In this document: piece by piece, positions 9,817-20,585 of the stretch
Layout of the letters: each line of letters starts with the position of its first letter
How positions within the stretch are numbered: the stretch's first letter is position 1
Source of the DNA: Leptospira paudalimensis
Lineage (GTDB): Bacteria > Spirochaetota > Leptospiria > Leptospirales > Leptospiraceae
DNA: 64,000 nucleotides
Direction: 5' to 3'
NCBI RefSeq assembly: GCF_026151345.1
Contig: NZ_JAMQPR010000001.1
Coordinates: 1,036,231-1,100,230 of the forward strand
Position numbers and translations under genes: made by a program
Notes under the pieces: model-generated
Seen by the model: only the letters and a program-made list of their open reading frames with translations
Databases searched by the model: none
Told to the model about the DNA's origin: nothing

Positions 9817-10203
9817 ATGGCACTTACCTTCCCAGTTTCCCCAGAAAAGAATGTTTCGCTTAAAAAACGAATGGAGACACTTGGGATTCGCGAATCTGAT
9901 TTGAAAGAACAGTTTGTGAAGGCAAGTGGGAAAGGGGGGCAAAACGTCAATAAGGTAGCAACTGCTGTTGTGTTACTTCATATCCCTACAAGGAAACAGG
10001 TAAAGTGTTCGGTATACCGCACCCAAGGACTCAATCGTTATAAAGCGAGAGATTTACTCTGTTTGGAAATGGAGAGAGAATTGGAACCTTCAAAGTCCGA
10101 ATCCTCTATTCAAAAACTTCGTAAGAAAAAACAAAACAAATACAATAAGGCACTAAAAAAGAAATTGGAGAAAGAAAAATTAGAAAGGAACGATCCTATC
10201 TAA
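9817..10203 (+). CDS. small GGQ-domain peptide-release (ribosome rescue) factor
   Basis: A 128-residue protein consisting of a class I release-factor catalytic domain alone. The GGQ tripeptide is at residues 40-42 within GKGGQNVNKV, followed by the family segment containing RTQGLNRYKARDLL, and a Lys/Arg-rich C-terminal tail. Codon-recognition domains are absent, so it cannot be a standard RF1 or RF2. It resembles the ArfB/ICT1 and C12orf65 (mtRF-R) groups, which release peptides from stalled ribosomes or split large subunits. The basic tail is as expected for entry into the mRNA channel or contact with rRNA. Which subgroup is uncertain. Confidence 0.88.
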   Translation: MALTFPVSPEKNVSLKKRMETLGIRESDLKEQFVKASGKGGQNVNKVATAVVLLHIPTRKQVKCSVYRTQGLNRYKARDLLCLEMERELEPSKSESSIQKLRKKKQNKYNKALKKKLEKEKLERNDPI

Positions 10204-10802
10204 ATCGAATCTTCATTTTTATCCTTACTTTGTTTTCAATTTCCATCAGTTGTTTGTATTTTTTGAGAAGATTAATGGGTCTAGTCGTTGGAACGTCATT
10301 CAGTTGATGAGGCCATTCCATGTTTTGATTTCAATTGTGATCTTAACGTTCGCCTATACGGATACTATTTTGATGTCCTAAAGAAACTTAATATTTGTTT
10401 GCTTATGGTTACTATCCCTATCATCCAAATCATTGTTTCCTTTTCCAATTGTGCTTTTTTAAACATTATAAACATTTGTTGAACCATAGGTTTTTGCTTT
10501 CGTCAATGAACGAGGATTTTGTGAAAATATCCTTTGACCGATTCACTACGGCCACTAATATTTCTTTTGATATAAAATATTATTTTAAATTTTGAAAAAT
10601 TTCGAAATTAAAAAGTTTTATCCCCTCAATAATCAATTATAGTTTGTTAAATGGTGAAAAAGAGATACGATTTGAACGATGATTTTCTATTTCTATCGAA
10701 AAATTATACTTGCTGAATGAGAAATTATCATCTAACAATACCAAAAACTAATTCTTTGTATGCGATTATTTTAATGGTATGCAGGTACTTGATGGAGCAA
10801 TA
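10204..10802. other. 599-base AT-rich gap without a supported gene
   Basis: The stretch is visibly richer in A and T than its surroundings, above all from 10380 to 10780. Two short overlapping open frames (10288-10482 and 10395-10595) have no good ribosome binding site and a composition like noise. I see no tRNA, no strong hairpin and no repeat. The last hundred bases presumably carry the promoter of the SGNH hydrolase gene, but I could not place one with confidence. Confidence 0.6.
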
Positions 10803-11798
10803 ATGAAAAACCGCTTTTTTCGCTTCTTCCCAATATTTTTATTATTCGGGTTTATCCTATTTGGTTTGTCTCGGCAAACCCACCTTTTGGCTGAACCTAT
10901 ACCCTCTAAACTATCTTCTACCAATTATCCAATCATTCGTCAGTTTGGTGATTCGATAACCTTTGGTTACGGATTTGTTCAGTGTTATGGGATTCCAGGT
11001 ATCTGTATGAACTACGGTAATAATGGTCAAAACTCATGTTCTCCCTGTGCTGTACAACTTTGGGGAGGTGGATACCGCAATTGGATGACAGTGATTGCCT
11101 TACAACCTGCAAATCAGTTTGTTTTTGGAACAGTTGGTTATCAATGTGGTGGATCAAATGCAAGTCAATGGAGTACGAATTCCATGTCACATGATGGTTA
11201 TCCAGGGTTTCGAACAGATCAACTAGCACCAATTGCCTCCTTACCGAGTATAGCTGACATCACTTTAGTACATGCAGGAACAAACGATTTTATTCAAGGT
11301 ATGACTGTTGACAGGGCAAAAGTTGGCTTGATAAACATTATGCAAAACCTAATAACACAAAATCCCTCTACAACGATTTACGTGGCACAAATCATACGTT
11401 ACATGAAACCGGCTTCCACATGCACTTCTTGTAAAGATTATTCCGTTTTGAATCCAATCGTTGAACAATATAACCAATGGATTTCGAACCAATTGACAAA
11501 AACAATAATTGGTTTTCCAAATCAAATTGTGATTGTTGATATGTATGATGCACTTACGTCTTCATCAGATTATTCATTTGATGGTGTCCATCCAAGTTCC
11601 GCTGGTTATCAAAAAATGGCTTGTTCTTGGGTTCGTGCCATTAAGAAAATGCCTTCTATGCCAGGTAGCCCTTGTTCCGATCTTACCTTGGGAGAAACGA
11701 AAAGTTTATCCACTCCATTAAATTCAGATGTGGAAAAGTCATTTCCTCAACCAGAAGAAATCCAACAAATCATGCAAGGAAAGTACAAAGGATTGTAA
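10803..11798 (+). CDS. secreted SGNH/GDSL-family esterase
   Basis: A 331-residue exported hydrolase. The ATG at 10803 has GGAG seven bases upstream and starts a clear signal peptide (basic Lys-Asn-Arg, a phenylalanine-rich core, cleavage near residues 32-34). The SGNH blocks are visible: block I GDSITFG (Ser near residue 50), GTND near 158 (Asn of block III) and DGVHP near 260 (catalytic Asp and His). The family includes carbohydrate acetyl-esterases and lipases; the substrate is not evident. Many cysteines in the mature part suggest disulfides. It follows a long AT-rich gap and converges on groEL, so it may be a later arrival, but that is inference. Confidence 0.88.
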   Translation: MKNRFFRFFPIFLLFGFILFGLSRQTHLLAEPIPSKLSSTNYPIIRQFGDSITFGYGFVQCYGIPGICMNYGNNGQNSCSPCAVQLWGGGYRNWMTVIALQPANQFVFGTVGYQCGGSNASQWSTNSMSHDGYPGFRTDQLAPIASLPSIADITLVHAGTNDFIQGMTVDRAKVGLINIMQNLITQNPSTTIYVAQIIRYMKPASTCTSCKDYSVLNPIVEQYNQWISNQLTKTIIGFPNQIVIVDMYDALTSSSDYSFDGVHPSSAGYQKMACSWVRAIKKMPSMPGSPCSDLTLGETKSLSTPLNSDVEKSFPQPEEIQQIMQGKYKGL

Positions 11799-11833
11799 TA
11801 TAATCGATTTCCTTCGATTTAAATTTTATACAA

Positions 11834-11867
11834 AAAAAGCCTAAGCAGAATCCCACTTAGGCTTTTT
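11834..11867. terminator. bidirectional terminator between the SGNH gene and groEL
   Basis: A twelve-base perfect inverted repeat, AAAAAGCCTAAG / CTTAGGCTTTTT, with a ten-base loop. It has A and T tracts on both flanks, so it can end transcription from both convergent genes. Confidence 0.9.
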
Positions 11868-11906
11868 AAATGAACAGATTGTTCAGAAGAGAATAGGGAA
11901 AATGAT

Positions 11907-13568
<1,662 letters not shown>

Positions 13569-13574
13569 TTAGAT

Positions 13575-13865
13575 TTAGTTTGTCACAACACCGAGGATGT
13601 CGCTTTCACGGATAATGAGTAATTCCTTTCCGCCTTGTTTGATTTCTGTTCCGGAATACTTTCCGTAAAGAACTGTGTCTCCTACCTTTACTTCTAAAGG
13701 AACGAGTTTACCGTCTTCATAACGGCCTTGTCCCACAGCGATGACTTTGCCTTCTTGTGGTTTTTCTTTGGCAGTGTCTGGTACGATGATGGATCCGATT
13801 TTTTCTTCCGACTCATTCTTTGGCTCTACGACTACTCGGTCGCCTAAAGGTTTGATTGATGCCAT
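13575..13865 (-). CDS. groS: GroES co-chaperonin (10 kDa)
   Basis: A 96-residue co-chaperonin that caps GroEL. It has the family beginning ([11 protein letters not shown]), the mobile loop region ([20 protein letters not shown]), the roof region and the ending [12 protein letters not shown]. It is the first gene of the groES-groEL operon and lies 40 bases downstream of a CIRCE operator. Confidence 0.99.
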   Translation of the reverse strand: MASIKPLGDRVVVEPKNESEEKIGSIIVPDTAKEKPQEGKVIAVGQGRYEDGKLVPLEVKVGDTVLYGKYSGTEIKQGGKELLIIRESDILGVVTN

Positions 13866-13905
13866 GAGTGACTCCTTGTATGCAATCTACTTATTAATAC
13901 TAAGT

Positions 13906-13932
13906 TTAGCACCTTTCAAAAAAGAGTGCTAA
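13906..13932 (-). promoter_or_regulatory. CIRCE operator (HrcA site) of groESL
   Basis: Read on the groES strand, TTAGCACTC - nine bases - AGGTGCTAA; only one position departs from the CIRCE consensus (TTAGCACTC-N9-GAGTGCTAA). It lies in the 5' leader of groES, the classic place for HrcA repression. Confidence 0.95.
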
Positions 13933-13966
13933 ACTCCAGTACCATAGAATGTTTAGAGGAGAAAGA

Positions 13967-13996
13967 GGTCAAGCACTTTCAAGTGAAGAGTGCTAA
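13967..13996 (-). promoter_or_regulatory. second, degenerate CIRCE-like palindrome overlapping a possible -35 box
   Basis: A perfect right half (GAGTGCTAA, 13988-13996) and an imperfect left half (CAAGCACTT, 13970-13978, six of nine matching) are again nine bases apart, 55 bases upstream of the first CIRCE. On the groES strand the imperfect half overlaps TTGACC (13972-13967), a good -35 box; 17 bases on is TTCTAT, a poor -10. HrcA binding here would block the polymerase directly. Confidence 0.6.
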
Positions 13997-14003
13997 AAAA
14001 GGA

Positions 14004-15587
14004 TTAGAACCCAAATAACCCTGTTTTTTTCCGTTTGGATCCCCGTTTAGGAGTGACCCCGAGCATTCCGAGAAGACCCCTTGTGACTTCTTTTGCGACC
14101 GTCCTTCCGACTTCTCTGGCGAGAGGGTTTTTAGAAAGGGTTTCCACAAAACTTGGGTCTTCCTTTTCCTGGGCACGTTTGGACTTAGGTTTTTTTGCTC
14201 CAGTTTCTTCTTCCGCCGTTTCTGTTTCAGAAGCAATGGTTTCCATTTTCTTCGTGAGGATCTCGTGGGCACTTTCGCGGTCGAGAGAGGTTGCGTATTT
14301 TTTGACTAAATCGGATTCCCCAATCAATTTTTCGAGTTCCTTTGGGGTTAAAGTCCCCATCCGAGATTTGGGAGGAGAAAGAAGCGTATGGACAAGGGGA
14401 GTGGGCGATCCTTTTTTACTAAGAGCTGTGATAAAAGCTTCACCAATTCCAAGTTCTGTGATCACTTCTTTGGTATCATAAAAGTCTGTTTCGGGATAAT
14501 TTTCTGCGGCAGTTTTGATCGCCTTGCGGTCATTTGCTGTGAATGCACGGAGAGCATGTTGTACTTTAAGTCCAAGTTGCCCTAAAATTTCTTTTGGCAA
14601 ATCGGTTGGTGATTGTGTACAAAAGATAATCCCAACTCCTTTGGAACGGATGAGGCGTACCATGGTTTCGAGTTGTTTTAGTAGATCACTCGAAGCTTCA
14701 TCAAAAACTAAATGTGCCTCATCAATAAATAAAACTAGTTTCGGTTTCTCTAAATCTCCTTCTTCTGGAAAGTTTGCATAAATTTCAGTGAGTAGGGATA
14801 ACATAAACGTCGAAAAAAGTCGGGGTTTTGTTTGGATGTCAGTTAGGCGGACAATCGAAATTTTTCCTTTTTTTGATTCTGTTTTTAATAGGTCTTCCAC
14901 ATCGAAAGACGGTTCACCAAAAAAATCATCTCCACCTTGGCTTTCCAAATCCATTAACTTGCGTAAAATGATGGAAACACTTTGGGAAGAAACAGTTCCA
15001 TATTCTTTTTCTAATTCTTCTTTCCCTTCGTCGTTTATGTATTGTAGGGCTTTTTTAAAATCTTTGAGGTCAAGGATTGGTAATCCCAAATCGTCACAGT
15101 ATTTAAACACTAACGAGACAACACTACTTTGTGTTTCGTTGAGTTCTAAAATCCGAGAGAGTAAAATGGGACCAAATTCAGCAACAGTTGCTCTTAGTCT
15201 CACTCCTGGTTCTTTGGAGATGGATAAAAATTCCACAGGGTAAGCACTCGGTTTCCAATCCACACCTAAGAGTTTTGTACGTTCTTTGACTTTATCGTTT
15301 TCTTCTCCTTCAGCTCCGAGACCAGAAAGGTCACCTTTGATGTCCATAAGCACCACTGGCACACCCACATCCGAAAGTGATTCAGTCAGAAGTTGTAAGG
15401 TTTTTGTTTTCCCAGTACCCGTTGCACCAGCGATCAGACCATGGCGGTTTAAAGTCGAAAGTGGGATTTGTACTTTGGCCAGAGGGAGGGTATCCCCATC
15501 ATATTTCCCACAACCAAGGAACAAGGATCCATCACTTGGGTATCCTTCCTCGATTTTTTTTGTAAATGCATCAGATTGTTTGGCCAT
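14004..15587 (-). CDS. HerA-like ATPase of the DUF853 (YjgR) family
   Basis: A 527-residue P-loop ATPase. Walker A is GATGTGKTKT (about residues 53-62), preceded by the family lead RHGLIA, and Walker B is LVLFIDEAHLVF (about residue 280 on). A later segment IIFCTQSPTDLP matches sensor motifs of the FtsK/HerA superfamily. The Lys/Arg-rich C-terminal tail (about 470-527) is typical. The cellular role of this family is poorly defined; DNA processing is suggested by relatives. It stands alone, with groES downstream and the hybrid kinase diverging upstream across 163 bases. Confidence 0.9.
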   Translation of the reverse strand: MAKQSDAFTKKIEEGYPSDGSLFLGCGKYDGDTLPLAKVQIPLSTLNRHGLIAGATGTGKTKTLQLLTESLSDVGVPVVLMDIKGDLSGLGAEGEENDKVKERTKLLGVDWKPSAYPVEFLSISKEPGVRLRATVAEFGPILLSRILELNETQSSVVSLVFKYCDDLGLPILDLKDFKKALQYINDEGKEELEKEYGTVSSQSVSIILRKLMDLESQGGDDFFGEPSFDVEDLLKTESKKGKISIVRLTDIQTKPRLFSTFMLSLLTEIYANFPEEGDLEKPKLVLFIDEAHLVFDEASSDLLKQLETMVRLIRSKGVGIIFCTQSPTDLPKEILGQLGLKVQHALRAFTANDRKAIKTAAENYPETDFYDTKEVITELGIGEAFITALSKKGSPTPLVHTLLSPPKSRMGTLTPKELEKLIGESDLVKKYATSLDRESAHEILTKKMETIASETETAEEETGAKKPKSKRAQEKEDPSFVETLSKNPLAREVGRTVAKEVTRGLLGMLGVTPKRGSKRKKTGLFGF

Positions 15588-15750
15588 TCGTTCCCTCGAA
15601 AATCCACTAGTTCGACTGGTTTCCTACCGAAGTCAATGTTTTCTACAACGGGAAAATGGGATCGATGTCCGTGGGGAATCTGCTTCTTTGCCACAAATTT
15701 CTCGTAGTAATCCTAATATGATTTGAGTTTTTCCAAAATCTTTTTACTCT

Positions 15751-18162
15751 TTGGATGTGGAACGGATTCTCACAACCAAACGAGTTGATCTACTTTTCGT
15801 AATTTTTCTTTTAATTCCTTTCGTCCATTGTAACCGCGGGATTCCTTCTCTTGCTTCTGCCAAAACCATTCAAAATGGGGTTTTGGACCTCAGTGAAGAA
15901 GATGTAAAGGCACTGGATCCGTTCCCTTTGGCAGGGGAATGGCATGCCTTTCCAGGTGAGATGCCAGAAACAGAAGCCGAGTTTAAAGCACTCGACCAAA
16001 AAACTCCAAAAACTTTAGCGGTACCAGGCTATTGGGTGAACCAAAACCTTCCCGCTCATGGAGTTGTCACATACCGACTCAAATTACAAGTAAAAGAGCC
16101 AATGAACCTAATGGTATACTTACGAGAAGCTTCGTCTGCGTACAAAATGTACTATCACAACCAGGAACGTGGCCTTGTTTTGTTAGGTTCTGCTGGTAAA
16201 GTTGCAAAAACGAAAGAGGAATCGATAGGTTATTATTTGGAAACTGGTAGATCCTTTCGAGCCACACCTTCTACTGTATTGTATTTACAAATCTCGAATT
16301 ATTTGTATTCCCGTGGTGGTCCTTATTATTCTCCCATCCTTGGAGAAGTGGGTAAAACAATCTTATACCTTCGGTTCAAAGAAAGGAAAAAATCTTTTTT
16401 CTTTGGTGTCTTTTTGATTCTATTTGTAAGTCATTTGTTTTTATACATCCATCGAAGTAAAAATAAGTCCACACTTTGGTTTTCTCTACTTTGTTTCTCT
16501 TGGATGATTCGAATCCTTCTGTTTGAGCGTGTATCCAGGGATTGGTTTGTTGGAAGTGACTTTTTGGAAATGTTACAAATTCGCCTGGAATATTTGGCAT
16601 TTTGTGGGATCCAAATGTTTAGCTTACTTTTCTTTTACGAAATCCAATTACATTTTATACCCAACAAATTCAAACGGTATTTACTGGTTCCCATTCTTTT
16701 GGAAATCCTAATCATTCTTACGACTCCGTACGCAGTGTACACAAAACTCCTTGTGTTTAGCCAAGTATACATGACTATCATATTGATTTTAGCGTTGGTT
16801 GCGGCAATTCGTTCAATATTAGTTCGAGAATCACGTTATATAGGAGTTTACATCACGTTTGGTACTTTGGTGATTCTTACTGCAACGATATATGATTCAG
16901 TCGTGTTTTTCAAACGATGGGACCTCCCTCTTGTCACTGATCTTGGATTTGCCATTTTTTGTATGTGCCTTGCCATTGTGATATCCAAACAAAACGCACA
17001 TACTTGGGAGACAGCAGAATACCTGACTCTTAATTTACGCAAAGAAGTGGAATGGAAAACTCTCGAACTCAAAAAAGAAAAAGACAAGGCAGAAAAAACG
17101 GGTGAATTAAAGGATAAATTTATCTCCATTGTTTCTCACGACATTCGCTCTCCTCTATTTGGAATTTCTTCCGTTGTCAATTTACTCACCGAATCACCAC
17201 CTTCCCTTTCTCCCGAAAGAGCAAAACAGGTACTAGGTGAAGCATCTACTGGTCTAAAAAATATTCTGAGTATGGTGGAAGAACTCATCAAATACTCAAG
17301 GTTCCAAAATGCGGCCGTTTTTCCAGATTACCAACTGTTTGACTTCCGCCAAATCACAGACCAACTCATAGAACGTGTCCAAGAAATGGCAAAACCCAAA
17401 AACATCACTGTCATCACCCATATGGATGATTCCTCCATCGGGATAGGAGATCCGAACCTCATCGAACATTTGATTTGGAACCTTCTCACCAATGCAGTGA
17501 AATTCACAAAAGAATCAGGAACGGTAGAAGTTTCCCTTACCGAATCCAATAAACATTGGAGTTTAAAAGTCACAGACACTGGGATCGGAATGCCAAAGTA
17601 TTGGACCGAACATGTGTTAGAAGAAGGTTTCCTTTTTGTTCGCAAAGGGACTGCCGATGAAATGGGAGCAGGGGTTGGTCTTGCATTTTGTAGGGAGGTG
17701 GCTGATCGCCATGGTGCTCATTTGGTGGTCCAATCAGAAGAAGAGAAAGGAACTTCAGTCGAACTCCTACTTCCTAATTTTGAAAAAATTGTCCTCATCT
17801 TGGATGACAATCCAGGTTACAGAAAACAAATCAGAAAGGTTTTAAAAGACCTGCCAATTATCATTTGGGAAGAAGAATACCCTGATCATGCTTTGTATTC
17901 GGTCTCACGACTCAAACCCGACCTTATCATCGTGGATTTTTCGATGCCTGAAAAAACAGGGATCGATTTTTTAAGGGATTTGTATTCGAATCCAGAGATG
18001 GAGGAAATTAGATCCTTACTTGTGTCAAGTTCCCATACAGATCCAAATACAGGTACTAAATTAGAAGCAGAAGTAATTGCACTAGGAGGAGATGCTTTTT
18101 TAACCAAAACATCTCCTGATGCCAAATTGGTCGAGATTGTCAAACGACTCCTCGACCTTTGA
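15751..18162 (+). CDS. hybrid sensor histidine kinase with 7TMR-DISM sensor and receiver domain
   Basis: An 803-residue membrane kinase. Order: signal-peptide-like segment ending in a possible lipobox (Ile-Pro-Phe-Val-His-Cys, near residue 27), a periplasmic beta-sandwich (about 40-195), a bundle of about seven transmembrane helices (about 205-415), a coiled linker, a HisKA domain with the phosphorylated His in FISIVSHDIRSPL (near 465), a GHKL ATPase (WNLLTNAVKFT N box, DTGIGM, GVGLAF) and a C-terminal receiver with DD, phospho-acceptor Asp in IIVDFSMP and the conserved Lys. The start is uncertain: TTG at 15751 or GTG at 15757, neither with a strong ribosome site. The ligand is unknown. It converges on a response regulator with a four-base gap. 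Confidence 0.92.
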   Translation: MDVERILTTKRVDLLFVIFLLIPFVHCNRGIPSLASAKTIQNGVLDLSEEDVKALDPFPLAGEWHAFPGEMPETEAEFKALDQKTPKTLAVPGYWVNQNLPAHGVVTYRLKLQVKEPMNLMVYLREASSAYKMYYHNQERGLVLLGSAGKVAKTKEESIGYYLETGRSFRATPSTVLYLQISNYLYSRGGPYYSPILGEVGKTILYLRFKERKKSFFFGVFLILFVSHLFLYIHRSKNKSTLWFSLLCFSWMIRILLFERVSRDWFVGSDFLEMLQIRLEYLAFCGIQMFSLLFFYEIQLHFIPNKFKRYLLVPILLEILIILTTPYAVYTKLLVFSQVYMTIILILALVAAIRSILVRESRYIGVYITFGTLVILTATIYDSVVFFKRWDLPLVTDLGFAIFCMCLAIVISKQNAHTWETAEYLTLNLRKEVEWKTLELKKEKDKAEKTGELKDKFISIVSHDIRSPLFGISSVVNLLTESPPSLSPERAKQVLGEASTGLKNILSMVEELIKYSRFQNAAVFPDYQLFDFRQITDQLIERVQEMAKPKNITVITHMDDSSIGIGDPNLIEHLIWNLLTNAVKFTKESGTVEVSLTESNKHWSLKVTDTGIGMPKYWTEHVLEEGFLFVRKGTADEMGAGVGLAFCREVADRHGAHLVVQSEEEKGTSVELLLPNFEKIVLILDDNPGYRKQIRKVLKDLPIIIWEEEYPDHALYSVSRLKPDLIIVDFSMPEKTGIDFLRDLYSNPEMEEIRSLLVSSSHTDPNTGTKLEAEVIALGGDAFLTKTSPDAKLVEIVKRLLDL

Positions 18163-18166
18163 AAGT

Positions 18167-18787
18167 TTAGATTAACATTTGTTCTTTGGCACGACCAATC
18201 AGTTCGGCAACAGTTTTTGCGTTAAAACGATCTTTGAGGCGCCCTACATGGTATTCCACAGTTCGTTTGGAAAGGCCAATTTCCGTCCCAATTTCTTGGT
18301 AGGTTTTTCCATGCCCAAGAAGGGTTAGGATTTGTTTTTCTTTTTTATTGGCCACCTTTCCATCTTGTGGTTTGCGATTGAAACTAAGTTTAAGGTTTTT
18401 GGAATAAACCGTTTTCCCAGATGCAATTTCATTTAGGTTTTTGGTAAGGCTACTCAAATCATCACTTTTTAAAAGGTATCCATCTACCCCAGCCTCAATG
18501 GCCGAGTGGACAATGGGTTGTTCATCGAGCATGGTGAGAGTGACCACTTTTAATTGTGGTAAATCTTTTTTCCAATCCTTCACCATATTGAGAACATTTT
18601 CCCCTGGGATACGAAGGTCGAGTAAGACAAAATCCGGTTTTGTTTCCGAAAGTAGGCCCGCAATTTGCGACGAATGTTCCGCTTCGCCAACCACTTCAAA
18701 ATCATTTGAAGCATTCACGACATGTTTAACGCCGACCCGGGTCACAGCATGGTCTTCAACGAGTAATACCTTCTTTTTAGGTGTCAT
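18167..18787 (-). CDS. NarL/FixJ-type response regulator
   Basis: A 206-residue two-domain regulator. The receiver (about 1-120) has all active-site residues: Glu-Asp in LLVEDHAV, the phospho-acceptor Asp in VLLDLRIPG, Thr in VTLTMLD and Lys in GYLLKSDD. A LuxR-type helix-turn-helix follows (about 140-200: ILTLLGHGKTYQEIGTEIGL and KRTVEYHV). It lies tail-to-tail with the hybrid kinase, so partnership with it is plausible but not shown. Confidence 0.95.
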   Translation of the reverse strand: MTPKKKVLLVEDHAVTRVGVKHVVNASNDFEVVGEAEHSSQIAGLLSETKPDFVLLDLRIPGENVLNMVKDWKKDLPQLKVVTLTMLDEQPIVHSAIEAGVDGYLLKSDDLSSLTKNLNEIASGKTVYSKNLKLSFNRKPQDGKVANKKEKQILTLLGHGKTYQEIGTEIGLSKRTVEYHVGRLKDRFNAKTVAELIGRAKEQMLI

Positions 18788-18977
18788 AAATTTCCCTTTA
18801 TCTGGATCTAGGATTCTGTTTTCTTCCTAGCGTTTCCCCCTAGTAGACGAGGAGAACTGGAAATATTAGTACTATTCCGTTTCATTTGTCCAGAAAAAAT
18901 CATGGGTCTTTCTACTTAATTTTCTCTTGCAAAAACAGGAAGTTTCCCCCATGTTCAGAAAGATCCTAGGAGAATGA

Positions 18978-19448
18978 ATGAATACTAAAGTAGAGAGTCT
19001 CAAAAAAATATATCTCTTCCAAAAGTTAAACCAAGATGAACTATTACATATCGCTGAAAAGATTCGGGAAGTCCACCTACCTCCTAGAAATGTGTTGTAC
19101 GACATGGGCGAAGATGCTGAATCTATGTACATTGTGAAGTATGGAACTTTACAAATCTCTACCTCTACAAGCCATGGGGACGATGTGAACCTCATCACTC
19201 TCGGAGAAGGGGACCACTTTGGAGAATTACCATTTTTTGATGATGAAAAACGGTCTGCCAAAGTCGAAGCCAAAGAAAATTCCGAACTCTACGAACTTCG
19301 TTACGCTGATTTACATGATATGTTTTCCAAAAATAAGGAAATGGAACTTAAATTTTACAAAGAAGTGACCCATTACTACATCCGAAGGCTGCGAAAACTA
19401 ACGCACGATTTGGCGTACGCAAGGGAACTGCGCAAACGATTTGCGTAA
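18978..19448 (+). CDS. cyclic-nucleotide-binding domain protein
   Basis: A 156-residue single-domain protein. The cNMP fold is clear: an N-terminal helix (KIYLFQKLNQDELL), a beta roll with VLYDMGEDAESMYIV, and the phosphate-binding cassette FGELPFFDDEKRSA with the Glu and Arg needed for cyclic nucleotide contact. The C-terminal part is a charged helix instead of a DNA-binding domain, so it is not a full CRP-type regulator. It probably responds to cAMP or cGMP and passes the signal through its C-terminal helices. It precedes the PUR-flaA2-flaA1 genes in the same direction. Confidence 0.88.
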   Translation: MNTKVESLKKIYLFQKLNQDELLHIAEKIREVHLPPRNVLYDMGEDAESMYIVKYGTLQISTSTSHGDDVNLITLGEGDHFGELPFFDDEKRSAKVEAKENSELYELRYADLHDMFSKNKEMELKFYKEVTHYYIRRLRKLTHDLAYARELRKRFA

Positions 19449-19492
19449 AACCTTGTCTTAGAGACAAAATGATACTAAATTAGTATTTTTTA

Positions 19493-19840
19493 TTGCGCAC
19501 ATTCGAAAAAACCTTTTCCATTCCTCAGTTTCTTCCTATTACAGCTAAGGAATGGGTTTCGCAAACCGATACTATTACCGTAGGCAGGGAGAAGGAATGC
19601 ATGGTGGACCCCGAAATCCTAACCGAGAAGATCGTAACACAAAATAAGACTTTCTTGGTGGATTTGAAGAAAAACCAGGCTGGATTTTACCTGAAAGTAT
19701 CGGAATGGTCGAATAGCAAAAAATCCTCGATCTTTCTTCCGGCGGAAGGAATCGATCGAATGATCGAAATCTTGCATCAATTTAAAAGCCGGATAGCCGA
19801 TAATGAGAATACGAAAGACCCGGAGTTAGGAGCCTTTTAG
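19493..19840 (+). CDS. PUR-alpha-like (DUF3276-type) nucleic-acid-binding protein
   Basis: A protein of up to 115 residues. The core (about 37-95) follows the PUR repeat pattern: a beta strand with KTFLVDLKKNQ, then GFYLKVSEW, SSIFLPAEG and a helix IDRMIEILHQF. Single PUR domains in spirochaetes and Bacteroidetes bind DNA or RNA; the Borrelia protein BpuR is an example. The start is uncertain: TTG at 19493 has no clear ribosome site and the first internal ATG (about 19601) would leave only the core. It ends 11 bases before the flaA2 ATG, so the two are probably co-transcribed. Confidence 0.65.
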   Translation: MRTFEKTFSIPQFLPITAKEWVSQTDTITVGREKECMVDPEILTEKIVTQNKTFLVDLKKNQAGFYLKVSEWSNSKKSSIFLPAEGIDRMIEILHQFKSRIADNENTKDPELGAF

Positions 19841-19851
19841 GAGTGAGTTTC

Positions 19852-20568
19852 ATGGGGAAATTAGGAATGACCAAACTGTTGTTAGGCCTCTTCCTTTCAA
19901 TAGGAATGTTGTACGCACAGGCAGATACTGGCGGACAAAATACAGCTAACACTGCAAATGATGAGGATAGCCCTCTTAGAAAAATCGTTTTAGATGATTT
20001 CGAAGAGGCTGAGGATTGGAGAGTTAAAGCAACCACTCCACTCGGAGAAACAAGAACTTTGAAACTCGTTCAACGCGGGCTCATCAAAGATGTATTCGAT
20101 GAAAAAACTGTTCCAGAAGATGGCGGTGACAAACTCGAAAAAAACCATATTTTAGGAGTCAAAACTCATTTTGCTGCTAAAGGGTTGGATCGTGTGGAAC
20201 TTTACCCTCCGCATGAATACATCATCAAAGGAAAAGTAAGACAAATTTCTGTATGGGTTCTTGGAAGAAAATACAGACATACCTTATTTGCTAAATTCAG
20301 AGATTATAAAGACGTAACACATAATATCCGTTTGGGTCGTTTGGATTTTTTTGGATGGAGAAAGTTGACAGCTACTGTTCCTGGTTTCATCCCACAAAGT
20401 TCTAGATTTGCTCTTTTGGATAAAAACCTTCATTTTGTTTCACTTTTTGTGACATCCGATGTTCACGAAGTAGCAGGAGACTTTTACTTTTATGTAGATG
20501 ACTTGCAAGTGAGAACAGACAGATCCGAAGCAAAATACCCTGGATCTGAAATTAAGGACAATTGGTAA
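19852..20568 (+). CDS. flaA2: flagellar filament sheath protein FlaA2
   Basis: A 238-residue exported protein that forms part of the sheath around the periplasmic flagellar filament. The ATG at 19852 has AGGAG eight bases upstream; the frame could start at GTG 19843, but that lies inside the ribosome site. A signal peptide ([19 protein letters not shown] region) ends near residue 24. The mature part has the FlaA pattern of alternating strands, including [31 protein letters not shown] and the closing FYVDDLQV. flaA1 follows 17 bases later, the tandem order known in Leptospira. Confidence 0.92.
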   Translation: MGKLGMTKLLLGLFLSIGMLYAQADTGGQNTANTANDEDSPLRKIVLDDFEEAEDWRVKATTPLGETRTLKLVQRGLIKDVFDEKTVPEDGGDKLEKNHILGVKTHFAAKGLDRVELYPPHEYIIKGKVRQISVWVLGRKYRHTLFAKFRDYKDVTHNIRLGRLDFFGWRKLTATVPGFIPQSSRFALLDKNLHFVSLFVTSDVHEVAGDFYFYVDDLQVRTDRSEAKYPGSEIKDNW

Positions 20569-20585
20569 GCGGGGAGACGGGAACA

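Noticed and set aside
10288..10595. Two overlapping short frames in the AT-rich gap
   Set aside because: No ribosome site, noise-like composition and mutual overlap; nothing supports translation.
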